In this document: positions 1 through 8,006 of the stretch, in pieces | Layout of the letters: every line of letters starts with the position of its first letter | Numbering within the stretch: the stretch's first letter is position 1 | Assembly (NCBI RefSeq): GCF_000420305.1 | Contig: NZ_ATUR01000007.1 | Location: 178,033-242,032 of the forward strand | Direction of reading: 5' to 3' | Length of the DNA stretch: 64,000 bases | DNA from: Novosphingopyxis baekryungensis DSM 16222 | GTDB lineage: Bacteria; Pseudomonadota; Alphaproteobacteria; Sphingomonadales; Sphingomonadaceae | The notes under the pieces: model-generated | Told to the model about the DNA's origin: nothing | What the model saw: only the letters and a program-made list of their open reading frames with translations | The model's database searches: none | Translations under genes and position numbers: made by a program

Positions 1-765
1 ATCACCATCGAGAATCATGTCGCCGATGTCCGGCTGAACCGGCCGGACAAGATGAATGCGCTGCACGGCGCGATGTTCGAAGGCATCGTGGCCGCTGGCG
101 AGCGTTTGATGGATGAGAAGGGCGTGCGCGCAGTGGTGCTGTCCGGCGAAGGGCGCGCCTTCTGTGCGGGCCTGGACATGGCCAGTATGGCCAGCGGCGG
201 ATCGGGCATGGAGATTCGCGGGCGCACCCATGGCACATCCAACATCGTGCAGAAGGTGGCGATGGTGTGGCGCGAGCTGCCGATGCCGGTGATCGCCGCG
301 GTGCACGGCATCTGCTTCGGCGGCGGGCTGCAGATCGCCAGCGGGGCGGACATGCGCATCATCTCGCCCGAGACGCGGCTCTCCATCATGGAGATGAAGT
401 GGGGTCTGGTGCCGGATATGGGCGGCTATGCGCTGTGGCGCCGCAATGTGCGCGAGGACGTGCTGCGCCGCCTGACCTACACCCATGCCGAATTCAACGG
501 GCGCGAGGCGGTGGAATGGGGCTTTGCCACCGAGGTGCAGGACGCGCCGCTGGCCCGCGCGATGGAGATCGCCGCCATCATCGCCGATCGCAATCCCGAA
601 GCGATGCGCGAGGCCAAGGGCCTGTTCAACGCCACGATCGACATGGATGAAGCGGACGTGCTGCAGGCCGAGAGCGATGCGCAACTGCGCGTCATCCGCC
701 GGCCCAACCAGATCGAGGCGGTGCGCAGCCAGATGGAAAAGCGGTCCGCCACGTTCGAGGACTGA
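1..765 (+). CDS. Crotonase/enoyl-CoA hydratase-isomerase family protein (5' partial)
   Basis: The reading frame is open from base 1, and codons before the first ATG (position 52) already encode the crotonase N-terminal strand (…VRLNRPDKMNAL), so the gene starts outside the window. Crotonases process acyl-CoA thioesters in the cytoplasm. The oxyanion-hole segments SGEGRAFCAGLDM and HGICFGGGLQIASGAD are present. At the position of the first hydratase glutamate (GGGCEL in classical enoyl-CoA hydratase) there is Gln (GGGLQI, visible residue 111), while the second acidic position is kept (IMEMKWG) and an Asp follows (VPDMGG). The acid pattern is therefore not that of a standard hydratase, and an isomerase or another crotonase reaction is possible. 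The family is secure; the reaction is not assigned. Confidence 0.9.
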   Translation: MTIENHVADVRLNRPDKMNALHGAMFEGIVAAGERLMDEKGVRAVVLSGEGRAFCAGLDMASMASGGSGMEIRGRTHGTSNIVQKVAMVWRELPMPVIAAVHGICFGGGLQIASGADMRIISPETRLSIMEMKWGLVPDMGGYALWRRNVREDVLRRLTYTHAEFNGREAVEWGFATEVQDAPLARAMEIAAIIADRNPEAMREAKGLFNATIDMDEADVLQAESDAQLRVIRRPNQIEAVRSQMEKRSATFED

Positions 766-992
766 GCGCCTTGGAAAGTTGCGCAAAGTTGACAAAGTGA
801 GCACGTGGCGGTTTCAAAACCGGGTTCGAATATTTCCTACATCGGCAGGTTGGATTCGAAGCTGAGAAAGAGCGGATCGGGCGCTCTTTGACGCAAATCT
901 ATTCCTACATGGCAAGGCCTGCATGACAGGAGACGGCGCGCTGTGGACACCGCGCCGCTATTGTCGTCCGCAGCCTGATCCGGGGGCTGGGA

Positions 993-1415
993 TCAGCCGT
1001 TGATCAGCTGCGCTTCCAGCACGGCGCGCATGGCATCGTCCATCGGGCGCGAACCGTTCTTGTCGGTCAGCACCAATGTCGTCACGCTCGTTGCCACGCA
1101 GCCCTTGGCCTGGAAGGCGGCGCTGACGATCTGCCAGCTTGAATTGCCGACACGCCCGATGCCGCTGGCGATCTCCACCGCTTCGGGAAAGAATCCCTCG
1201 GCCACATAATCGATCTCGACCCGTGCGATCAGCCAGCGGGTGCCTGGCGCATGGGTCAGCGGCAGCGACTGGTTGAACCGTACCCGCCCGTTCTCGAACA
1301 GCGCGGCGATGGCGACATTGTTGAGATGGCCGAGCGGATCGAGGTCCTGAAAGCGCGTTTCGGTATGCGTGCGGAAGGGATAGGCCGCGATGTCGCGGGG
1401 CGGTTTGGTGGTCAT
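993..1415 (-). CDS. Acyl-CoA thioesterase, hotdog (4HBT) family
   Basis: This 140-residue protein has the size of single-hotdog 4HBT thioesterases, which hydrolyse acyl-CoA to free acid and CoA. The helix-cap motif DLDPLGHLNN at about residues 25-34 places the conserved Asp and the Asn pair typical of YbgC/FadM-like enzymes. It begins with ATG at 1415 and is transcribed leftward. The upstream gene on the same strand is an acyl-CoA dehydrogenase, separated by a 124-base gap carrying a palindromic repeat, so co-transcription is possible but not certain. The context supports release of acyl chains from CoA during beta-oxidation. The exact substrate cannot be read from the sequence. Confidence 0.85.
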   Translation of the reverse strand: MTTKPPRDIAAYPFRTHTETRFQDLDPLGHLNNVAIAALFENGRVRFNQSLPLTHAPGTRWLIARVEIDYVAEGFFPEAVEIASGIGRVGNSSWQIVSAAFQAKGCVATSVTTLVLTDKNGSRPMDDAMRAVLEAQLING

Positions 1416-1436
1416 GATGGTCCTAACAAAAAGCGG

Positions 1437-1530
1437 TCATTGCGAGGAGCGGGGCGACGACGCAATCCAGAGCCGTTGCAGCGCTGCATTTGCCCTGGAT
1501 TGCCGCGTCGCCTTCGGCTTCTCGCAATGA
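1437..1530. repeat. Intergenic palindromic repeat element
   Basis: The ends form a perfect 10-base inverted repeat, TCATTGCGAG at 1437-1446 and CTCGCAATGA at 1521-1530. Inside, CGACGCAATCCAG is mirrored imperfectly by CTGGATTGCCGCGTCG, so the unit can fold into a long hairpin. It lies between the thioesterase and acyl-CoA dehydrogenase genes. Elements with these end sequences are scattered in many sphingomonad genomes (recalled, not searched). It may affect mRNA stability or termination between the two genes. Confidence 0.8.
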
Positions 1531-1539
1531 CGTACCGGT

Positions 1540-2694
1540 TTAAAGGCTCCGCCCGATCAGTTCCTTCATGATCTCGGTCGTGCCGCCGAAGATGCGCGTC
1601 ACGCGGGCGCCGCGCCACATGCGGGCGATGGGATATTCGTTCATATAGCCCGCGCCGCCGTGCAGCTGCAGGCATTTGTCCATCATTTCCCACTGGAATT
1701 CGGTGTGCCACAGCTTGGCCGCCGCGCCTTCTTCGGGCGTCAGCGTGCGCTTGGCGTGCAGCGTCAGGCAATGGTCCAGATGCGCCCAGCCGACCTGCAG
1801 CTTGGCCTTAAGGTCGGCCAGCACGAAGCGGGTGTTCTGGAAATCGAACACCGGCTTGCCGAACGCCTTGCGCTCCTTCACGAACGCCACCGTATCGTCG
1901 AACGCCTTCTGCGCGCTCGCCTGCGCGCTGACGGCGATGGACAGGCGCTCCTGCCCCAGCTGGCTCATCAGATAGATGAAGCCCTTGCCCTCTTCGCCCA
2001 GGCAATTGGTGATCGGCACGCGCACATCGTTGAAGAACAGTTCCGACGTATCGGCCGAATCCTGCCCGATCTTGTCCAGATTGCGCCCACGGGCAAAGCC
2101 CTCGCGCTCCGCCTCGACCAGGATGATCGACACGCCCTGCCACTTCTTTTCCGCGTCCGGATTGGTGACCGCGCAGACCAGCACCAGATCGGCATTCTGG
2201 CCGTTGGTGATATAGGTCTTGGACCCGTTGATGACATAATGATTGCCATCCTTCTTCGCGCTGGTCTGGATCGATTGCAGGTCCGATCCCACGCCCGGCT
2301 CGGTCATCGCGATGGCGGTGACCACTTCGCCCGAGACCATCTTGGGCAGCCATTCGGTCTTCTGCTCCTCGGAGCCGTAATTGATGATGTAATCGGCCAC
2401 GATATCGGACTGGAGCGAGAAGCCGAGCGTGGTGCCCGCGCCGTAAGCGGCTTCCTCATCGACGATCGCGTTGTAGCGGAAATCCAGGCCCAGGCCGCCA
2501 TATTCCTCCGGCACGGTGGGGCACAGCATGCCCAGATCGCCCGCTTCCTTCCAGATCGATTTGGGCACGATCTTGGCCTCGTCCCATGCGTCGCTGTTCG
2601 GTGCCACCTTGTCGCGCATGAAGGCGCGCACGGTGTCGCGGAACGCCTCCATATCCTCGTCATAGGCGGTGCGGGCGAAACTATCGATCGGCAT
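1540..2694 (-). CDS. Acyl-CoA dehydrogenase, long-chain type
   Basis: This 384-residue flavoenzyme would oxidise acyl-CoA to trans-2-enoyl-CoA with FAD and pass electrons to ETF. The three-domain layout is complete: N-terminal helices (EEYGGLGLDFRYNAIV), the middle beta domain (AMTEPGVGSDLQSI, NGSKTYITNG) and the C-terminal helical domain (QLHGGAGYMNEYPIARMWR). In medium-chain enzymes the catalytic base lies in a YEGT motif; here that site is FGGT. A Glu is instead present in the QERLSIA segment, the site used by long-chain and isovaleryl-CoA dehydrogenases. The ATG at 2694 is preceded by AGGAGAG at 8 bases spacing. The neighbours are a thioesterase and, further left, a crotonase. Confidence 0.93.
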   Translation of the reverse strand: MPIDSFARTAYDEDMEAFRDTVRAFMRDKVAPNSDAWDEAKIVPKSIWKEAGDLGMLCPTVPEEYGGLGLDFRYNAIVDEEAAYGAGTTLGFSLQSDIVADYIINYGSEEQKTEWLPKMVSGEVVTAIAMTEPGVGSDLQSIQTSAKKDGNHYVINGSKTYITNGQNADLVLVCAVTNPDAEKKWQGVSIILVEAEREGFARGRNLDKIGQDSADTSELFFNDVRVPITNCLGEEGKGFIYLMSQLGQERLSIAVSAQASAQKAFDDTVAFVKERKAFGKPVFDFQNTRFVLADLKAKLQVGWAHLDHCLTLHAKRTLTPEEGAAAKLWHTEFQWEMMDKCLQLHGGAGYMNEYPIARMWRGARVTRIFGGTTEIMKELIGRSL

Positions 2695-2905
2695 GATGGA
2701 CTCTCCTGATATGTTTTGCCGGATTGGACAGGGAGTTTACGCAAACGTCAAGTGTGTCAGTTTCTAAAGCGAACCCAAACGGGTCGTCCCTGCACGGGCA
2801 TTCATGCAAGGGCAGGGGTCTATCCTGCCCCATCCATGCGCGCTATCGATCGTCGCGATTGAGCGCCCGTCTTCGCGGGTGCGAACGGGATAGGGGTGAT
2901 ACGCA

Positions 2906-3772
2906 GTGAGCAACTGGACCATCGGCATTATCGGCGGATCGGGGCTATACGCCATCGACGGATTGCAGGATCAGGCGTGGCGCACGGTCGAATCGCCCTG
3001 GGGTCAGCCGTCCGACCAGATTCTGTTCGGGCGCATCGGCGATGTGCAGCTGCGGTTTCTGCCGCGCCATGGCCGGGGGCACCGGATCGCCCCGTCGGAC
3101 CTTAATGCCCGCGCCAATGTGGATGCGCTGAAGCGCAGCGGTTGCACCGATATCCTGTCGATCAGCTCGGTCGGTAGCTTGCGCGAGGAGTTGCCGCCCG
3201 GCCATTTCGTGGTGGTCGATCAATTCATCGATCGCACCAAGGGCCGTCCGAGCAGCTTCTTCGGCAGCGGCATGGTGGCCCATGTCTCGATGGCCGAGCC
3301 GGTGTGCGAGCGGATGAGCGCCTTCGCCGCGGAAGCGGTGGCCGAAGCGGGCGGCGCGGTGGCCAAGGGCGGCACCTATCTGGCGATGGAAGGCCCGCAA
3401 TTTTCCACCCGCGCGGAAAGCCACCTCTACCGGCAATGGGGCGCGGATGTGATCGGCATGACCGCGATGCCGGAGGCCAAGCTCGCGCGGGAGGCGGAGC
3501 TGCCTTACGCGCTGATCGGCATGGTGACCGATTATGATTGCTGGCGCGAGGATGCGGCCTTTGTGGAGGTGAGCGAGGTGATCGCCCAGATGGGCGCGAA
3601 CGGCACGATTGCCCGCAAGGCGGTGGAAGCCTTGGTGTACGCGCTGCCGGCAACGCGCGCGGCCAGCCCGCTCGATACGGTGCTGGATCATGCGCTGATT
3701 ACCAGTGACGCGCACCGCGATCCGGCGCTGCTGGCGAAACTGGACGCGGTGGCCGGGCGGGTGCTGGGCTGA
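2906..3772 (+). CDS. mtnP: S-methyl-5'-thioadenosine phosphorylase
   Basis: This is a 288-residue protein of the PNP/MTAP phosphorylase family. It cleaves methylthioadenosine with phosphate to adenine and methylthioribose-1-phosphate, feeding methionine salvage and clearing a by-product of polyamine and acyl-homoserine-lactone synthesis. Diagnostic segments are the N-terminal GIIGGSGLYAI, PRHGRGHRIAPSDLN, the SSVGSL core, the AMEGPQFSTRAES signature and the base-binding GMTAMPEAKLAREAEL and TDYDCW. The start is GTG at 2906 with AGGGGT about 8 bases upstream; no better ATG lies in frame. It appears monocistronic. Related 5'-methylthioinosine phosphorylases look alike, but the DYDCW tail fits MTAP. 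Confidence 0.95.
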   Translation: MSNWTIGIIGGSGLYAIDGLQDQAWRTVESPWGQPSDQILFGRIGDVQLRFLPRHGRGHRIAPSDLNARANVDALKRSGCTDILSISSVGSLREELPPGHFVVVDQFIDRTKGRPSSFFGSGMVAHVSMAEPVCERMSAFAAEAVAEAGGAVAKGGTYLAMEGPQFSTRAESHLYRQWGADVIGMTAMPEAKLAREAELPYALIGMVTDYDCWREDAAFVEVSEVIAQMGANGTIARKAVEALVYALPATRAASPLDTVLDHALITSDAHRDPALLAKLDAVAGRVLG

Positions 3773-3798
3773 ACGCTGTGGGGCCTGCCCTTCGGCCC

Positions 3799-3864
3799 GA
3801 CCCCGGTGGGCATGACCCCCGACCCTTGGGGCATAAACCCCTGACCCATGGGGGCATAACCTAA
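3799..3864. repeat. Three 22-base tandem repeats upstream of the SulP gene
   Basis: Three imperfect copies follow each other with an exact 22-base period: 3799-3820, 3821-3842 and 3843-3864. The common core is GACCC followed by a G-run and GCAT(A/G)A. Each copy can pair its C-run with its G-run. They sit 64 bases before the SulP start and after the mtnP stop, so they could be protein-binding repeats in the promoter region or a decayed short tandem repeat. Confidence 0.8.
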
Positions 3865-3927
3865 GTGCCGTTGCATTCCTGCGGACGGGCGGTTTAGGCT
3901 CTCCCGTCTTACGCGTCTGGGGAGAGA

Positions 3928-5658
3928 ATGATGAACATGTCCGGTTTCATCCCCGACAAGCCCGCCTGGCTCAGCGAATATAAGTCGGCCTTCCTGCTGG
4001 ACGATGCCATTGCCGGCCTTGTCCTTTCGGTCCTGCTGATCCCGCAGGCGATGGCCTATGCGCTGCTGGCCGGCTTGCCGCCGCAGACCGGGCTCTATGC
4101 CGCGCTGATGCCGCCGGTGCTCTATCTGCTGTTCGGCACCAGCCCCTATGTCTCGGTCGGCCCGATTGCGCTGGTCTCGCTGATCGTGGGCGATGCGATC
4201 ACCCAGAGCGGACAGCCACAGATGCAGGCGGCGATGGTCATCGCGCTGGAAGCGGGCGTGGTGCTGGCGCTGCTCGGCCTGTTCCGGCTCGGGCGGCTGG
4301 TCAATTTCGTCAGCGAGCCGGTGCTGCTGGGCTTTACCGCCGCCGCTGCCGTGCTGATCGCCGCCAGCCAGCTGCCGACCTTGCTGGGGCTGGATATTGC
4401 GCGCAGCGGCAATCTGATCGGCACCATACGCGGGCTGATGGGCGCGCTGCCCGGCATTCATGGCGATACGGTGCTGATCGGCGTGGGCGCGCTGTTGCTG
4501 CTGCTGGCGGGCGATCGCTACGCAGCCGCCGCCCTGTGGAAGCTGGGCCTGCGCCCACCCTGGCGCGGACTGATCGTAAAGGCGATCCCGCTTCTGGTGC
4601 TGGTCGGCGCGGCGCTGGTGGTGAGCATGGGCAACTGGCCGGTGCCCAAGGTGGGCGGCGTGGCGGGCGGTCTGCCGGTGCTGCGCATGCCGCCCGGCGG
4701 GCTGGATCCGTGGCTGGCGCTGCTGCCGTCCAGCATGATTGCGGCGCTGATCATTTTCGTGATCGGCAGCGCGGTGGCCAAATCGCTGGCGGGCAAGAAC
4801 CGGCGCAAGGTGCGCAGCGACCGCGAGGCGCTGGCGCTGGGCGCGGCCAATATCGTGGCGGGGCTGACCGGCGGCTATGCGGTGGGCGTCAGCCTGAGCC
4901 GGTCCGCGCTGACGGCGGACAGCGGCAGCCGATCGCCGATCAGCTCGGTCGTGGCGGCGCTGGTGACGCTGTGCGTGCTGCTATTCCTGACGGGCGCGCT
5001 GTCCTATCTGCCGGAAACCGCGCTGGCCGCGCTGGTCATCAGCGCGGTGTTCGGTCTGATGAAGGTGCGTGAGATCAGGGCCGTGATGCGCTTCAGCAAG
5101 ATGGAGGCGGCGGTGCTGTTTGCCACGCTGGCGCTGACGCTGCTGCTGGGGGTGCAATGGGGGCTGATGGCGGGCACGCTGATGGGCATCGCCACCTTCC
5201 TGTGGTTCAGCAGCCTGCCGCGCGTCACCCGCGTGGACAAGCTGGACGATATCAACGTCTATCGCTCGGTCGATCGCAAGGATGGCGGCGTGCAGACGCT
5301 GCCGGTGCTGATCGTGCGGATCGACCGGTCGATCTATTTCGCCAACGCGGCCTATTGCGAGGACAAGATCCTCAACTTCGTGTCGGCTTATGACAATGTA
5401 AAATGGCTGGTGCTGGACATGCGCTCGGTCAACAGCGTGGATGCCAGCGGCGTGGCCATGCTGGAGCGGTTGCTCGACAATCTGGCGGCCAAACATGTGC
5501 GCGTGGCACTGGCTGCCATGCATGCGCCGATTGCCGATGTCCTGCGCCAGAGCGACCGGCCACGGCAGTGCCGCAGCTTTACCTCGGTAGAACTGGCGAT
5601 GCACGATATCGAGGAAGACAAGGAAGCGGCCAATAACCGCAAGATGTCTGCAGGGTAA
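3928..5658 (+). CDS. SulP/SLC26 family anion transporter with STAS domain
   Basis: This 576-residue inner-membrane protein has the complete SulP architecture. A hydrophobic domain from about residue 20 to 430 contains the family segments LIPQAMAYALLAGLPPQTGLY and GTSPYVSVGPIAL. It is followed by a cytosolic STAS domain at about 440-550 with the loop DMRSVNSVDASGVAMLE. SulP proteins carry sulfate, bicarbonate or dicarboxylates, usually with protons or sodium; the substrate cannot be read here. Start ATG 3928 follows GGAGAGA at suitable spacing, with alternatives at codons 2 and 4. Three 22-base repeats lie just upstream. It is flanked by unrelated genes, so no partner suggests its cargo. Confidence 0.93.
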   Translation: MMNMSGFIPDKPAWLSEYKSAFLLDDAIAGLVLSVLLIPQAMAYALLAGLPPQTGLYAALMPPVLYLLFGTSPYVSVGPIALVSLIVGDAITQSGQPQMQAAMVIALEAGVVLALLGLFRLGRLVNFVSEPVLLGFTAAAAVLIAASQLPTLLGLDIARSGNLIGTIRGLMGALPGIHGDTVLIGVGALLLLLAGDRYAAAALWKLGLRPPWRGLIVKAIPLLVLVGAALVVSMGNWPVPKVGGVAGGLPVLRMPPGGLDPWLALLPSSMIAALIIFVIGSAVAKSLAGKNRRKVRSDREALALGAANIVAGLTGGYAVGVSLSRSALTADSGSRSPISSVVAALVTLCVLLFLTGALSYLPETALAALVISAVFGLMKVREIRAVMRFSKMEAAVLFATLALTLLLGVQWGLMAGTLMGIATFLWFSSLPRVTRVDKLDDINVYRSVDRKDGGVQTLPVLIVRIDRSIYFANAAYCEDKILNFVSAYDNVKWLVLDMRSVNSVDASGVAMLERLLDNLAAKHVRVALAAMHAPIADVLRQSDRPRQCRSFTSVELAMHDIEEDKEAANNRKMSAG

Positions 5659-5682
5659 AGCTGCCGGCCGGATCGGCCCTGA

Positions 5683-6261
5683 TCAGCCGTTGACCAGTTG
5701 CAGACCCACGGTGCCGGTGCCGGCGCGGAACAGGCCGATCTTTTTGGCGGCGGCGGTGGAAAGATCGATCACGCGGTTGCCGTGAAAGGGGCCGCGATCG
5801 TTGATGCGCACGATGACGGATTTGCCATTATGCGTCACCTTCACCTTGCTGCCCATGGGCAGCGTGCGATGCGCGGCGGTCAGCTGGGTCGGGTCGAAGC
5901 GCTCGCCGCTCGCGGTGCGGTTGCCCGCCAGATTGGGGCCATAATAGCTGGCGCCGCCATTGCCGAGATCTTCCAGCACGTCCTGCGCATCGTCCAGCAG
6001 ATCGTCGGTATCCAGATCGATATGTGTGTCCACCGCTGCGGCGACCGGGCTGGTCAGCTCGGCATCGATATCAGCGCTCACCTCGATCGGCGCGAAGCCG
6101 GCGGCAGGGGCCGGTGCATCGGCGCGCGCGGCGCCGATCAGGCCCATGGCGGGCACCAGTGCGGCCATGCCGTAGCCGATGAACTTGGTCGCTTTTTTGG
6201 AAGCGGGCGCACTGCGAAATCGTGCGCGGATCAATGTTTTCGCCAGATGCATTTTTATCAT
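5683..6261 (-). CDS. RlpA-like septal ring lytic transglycosylase family protein
   Basis: This 192-residue protein ends in a double-psi beta-barrel domain typical of RlpA (about residues 100-192): GASYYGPNLAGNRTASGE, LTAAHRTLPMGSKVKV, VRINDRGPFHGNRVIDLS. RlpA proteins act on denuded peptidoglycan glycan strands in the periplasm, often at the division site. The His in AAHRTLP and the Asp in NDRGPF match the residues needed in active RlpA proteins. An N-terminal hydrophobic stretch (about 28-46) followed by ADAP looks like a signal sequence; there is no lipobox. An acidic low-complexity linker lies between. No SPOR domain is present, so septal targeting is uncertain. It is convergent with the SulP gene. 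Confidence 0.9.
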   Translation of the reverse strand: MIKMHLAKTLIRARFRSAPASKKATKFIGYGMAALVPAMGLIGAARADAPAPAAGFAPIEVSADIDAELTSPVAAAVDTHIDLDTDDLLDDAQDVLEDLGNGGASYYGPNLAGNRTASGERFDPTQLTAAHRTLPMGSKVKVTHNGKSVIVRINDRGPFHGNRVIDLSTAAAKKIGLFRAGTGTVGLQLVNG

Positions 6262-6420
6262 GCCTTTGATTTATAGCAGAAAACTTGCGTTTTCTCAACC
6301 AACCCCAGGCCGCCCTCCAGCGGTGATGATCCGGCTAGGCCCCGTTTCGCGGGCTGTCTCGCTTGACGCGACCAATGGTGCCGTTGATGAGGCCAGACGA
6401 CGATAAACAAGGAACCGTTC

Positions 6421-7323
6421 ATGGATCGCGACGAGTCTTCGCCCCGCATTAACCAATATCCGCCCGAAAGACTGGTCGGTGGCCTGCGCAAATTGCTGAC
6501 GGTGGAACGACTCGATACCGATCTATACCGTGGCAGCAACAGTTCCGAAGAGCGCGACCGCGTGTTTGGCGGGCAGGTTATTGCGCAGGCGCTGGCCGCT
6601 GCTTCGCATTCGGTAGAAGAGGACCGGATCGTCCATTCGCTCCACGCCTATTTCTTGCGCGGCGGCGATCAGAAGGCGCCGATCATCTACCGGGTCGAGC
6701 GGGATTTCGATGGGCGCAGCTTTTCCAACCGCCGCGTCATCGCCATCCAGCATGGCCGGCCCATCTTCAACTTCTCGGCCAGCTTCCAGCGCGTCACGGG
6801 CGGGCTGCATCATCAGATGCCGATGCCGGACGTGCCGGGGCCGGACGGGCTGCCCAATCAGACCGAGCAGCTGGAAGCGCAGCCGGGGGTGTCCGCCGAA
6901 TATCTGGCGCATATGCGCGCCCGGCCCCAGCCGATCGAGTTCCGCATGGTGGAGCCGCATCTGGCGGCGCCTGGGGAAAGGCAGCCGCCCTTTCAACATG
7001 CCTGGATGCGGGCCGTCGCGCCCATCGAAGGGCCGGAATCGCTCCACCGCCTGATGCTGGCTTTTGCCAGCGACATGCTGCTGCTGGGCACCTCTGCGCA
7101 TACCCATGGTGTGCACTGGTCCACCCACAAGCTGGCGATGACCAGCATCGATCATGCGCTATGGTTTCACGAGCCGTTCCAGATGGACGAATGGCTGCTG
7201 TTCGCCGCCGACAGCCCATGGACCGGCCATGCGCGCGGCATGAATCGCGGCAGCATCTTCACGCAGGACGGGCGGCTGGTCGCCAGCTGCGCGCAGGAAG
7301 GCATGATGCGCCTGCGCGAATAG
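6421..7323 (+). CDS. tesB: Acyl-CoA thioesterase II (TesB family)
   Basis: This 300-residue cytoplasmic double-hotdog enzyme hydrolyses acyl-CoA of broad chain length. The N-terminal hotdog has VFGGQVIAQALAAA and the C-terminal hotdog carries the family triad context: the Asp of FASDMLLLG, the TSIDHALWFH segment and the Gln of CAQEGMMRLRE. The length matches E. coli TesB (about 286). ATG 6421 is preceded by AAGGA at 7 bases spacing. It stands alone, divergent from the RlpA-like gene. Its presence near several acyl-CoA dehydrogenases fits control of the intracellular acyl-CoA pool. Confidence 0.93.
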   Translation: MDRDESSPRINQYPPERLVGGLRKLLTVERLDTDLYRGSNSSEERDRVFGGQVIAQALAAASHSVEEDRIVHSLHAYFLRGGDQKAPIIYRVERDFDGRSFSNRRVIAIQHGRPIFNFSASFQRVTGGLHHQMPMPDVPGPDGLPNQTEQLEAQPGVSAEYLAHMRARPQPIEFRMVEPHLAAPGERQPPFQHAWMRAVAPIEGPESLHRLMLAFASDMLLLGTSAHTHGVHWSTHKLAMTSIDHALWFHEPFQMDEWLLFAADSPWTGHARGMNRGSIFTQDGRLVASCAQEGMMRLRE

Positions 7324-7429
7324 GCCGGGGCTGCGCTTAGCACTTCCCCCAATGTGCCGAGCATGTCCGCTTTCGGGGGCGGATTGTAATGGCGCTAATG
7401 ACCGAGATGGGGTGGGAAGCTGCCAGTCG

Positions 7430-7678
7430 CTATCCCATTTTCCACCGATAAATCAGATATCCGTTTACCACTGCGATGGCACCGACGAGCGCAAACACAA
7501 CGAATAACAAAATAGCCATTCTCTTCGAAGAAACGTTTTTCGCCGACCTGATTTCAAGAGTTTCTAAAAATGCCGAAAACAAGAGTATCAGGCCGCCAAC
7601 ACCCATGTGCCACCTGGCAATTGTAAAGACCAGTGCGTCAGGCCACAGCTGAAAAACCCAATCATAGATAGCGTTCAT
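7430..7678 (-). CDS. Small two-helix membrane protein, unknown function
   Basis: This 82-residue product has two predicted membrane helices, around GVGGLILLFSAFLETL and ILLFVVFALVGAIAVVNGYL, joined by a short basic loop (RSAKNVSSKRM). I do not recognise the family. The ATG at 7678 was chosen over an in-frame TTG at 7687; neither has a strong Shine-Dalgarno sequence. The gene is visibly less GC-rich than its neighbours, which may indicate acquisition or weak constraint. The stop-free frame and clean hydrophobic pattern support a real gene, but evidence is modest. Confidence 0.5.
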   Translation of the reverse strand: MNAIYDWVFQLWPDALVFTIARWHMGVGGLILLFSAFLETLEIRSAKNVSSKRMAILLFVVFALVGAIAVVNGYLIYRWKMG

Positions 7679-7687
7679 ACGTGCCAA

Positions 7688-8006
7688 TCAGTTGAAGAAC
7701 AGGCGACTAGAAGACACGGATTGGCTCAGGTCTACAACGAGGTCGCTAATTGCCCGGCAGTTTTTGGCATGATCCGTGCTTTTGCAGCCACGCACCGCGG
7801 CATTAGTCGCAGCCCGACAGCCATCAGCCTCGAACCACCTCCGACTCCGAACAAGAGGGGCGGGTTTAGGCGCGGTTGGCGGAAGAGCATGCCCGACGAG
7901 CCGCCCGGTCCGGGCGATATGGCGCGGCATCGCACCGCAATCGCGGCTTTCATCTTGGTGGTTTTTCGGGCATACCGAGTCCACGAAAAACTCCCAGGAG
8001 ATGATG
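7688..8006. other. Intergenic stretch without a supported gene
   Basis: This 319-base region lies between the divergent small membrane gene and the acyl-CoA dehydrogenase pair. Open frames cross it, but their translations are proline/arginine-rich and match nothing. It presumably holds the promoter for the dehydrogenase genes. The only clear signal is the CAGGAG ribosome-binding site at 7995-8000. Confidence 0.5.

Noticed and set aside
7776..8006. Upstream in-frame extension of the acyl-CoA dehydrogenase gene
   Set aside because: The 77 extra codons do not resemble the family, and AGGAG is correctly placed only for the ATG at 8007.
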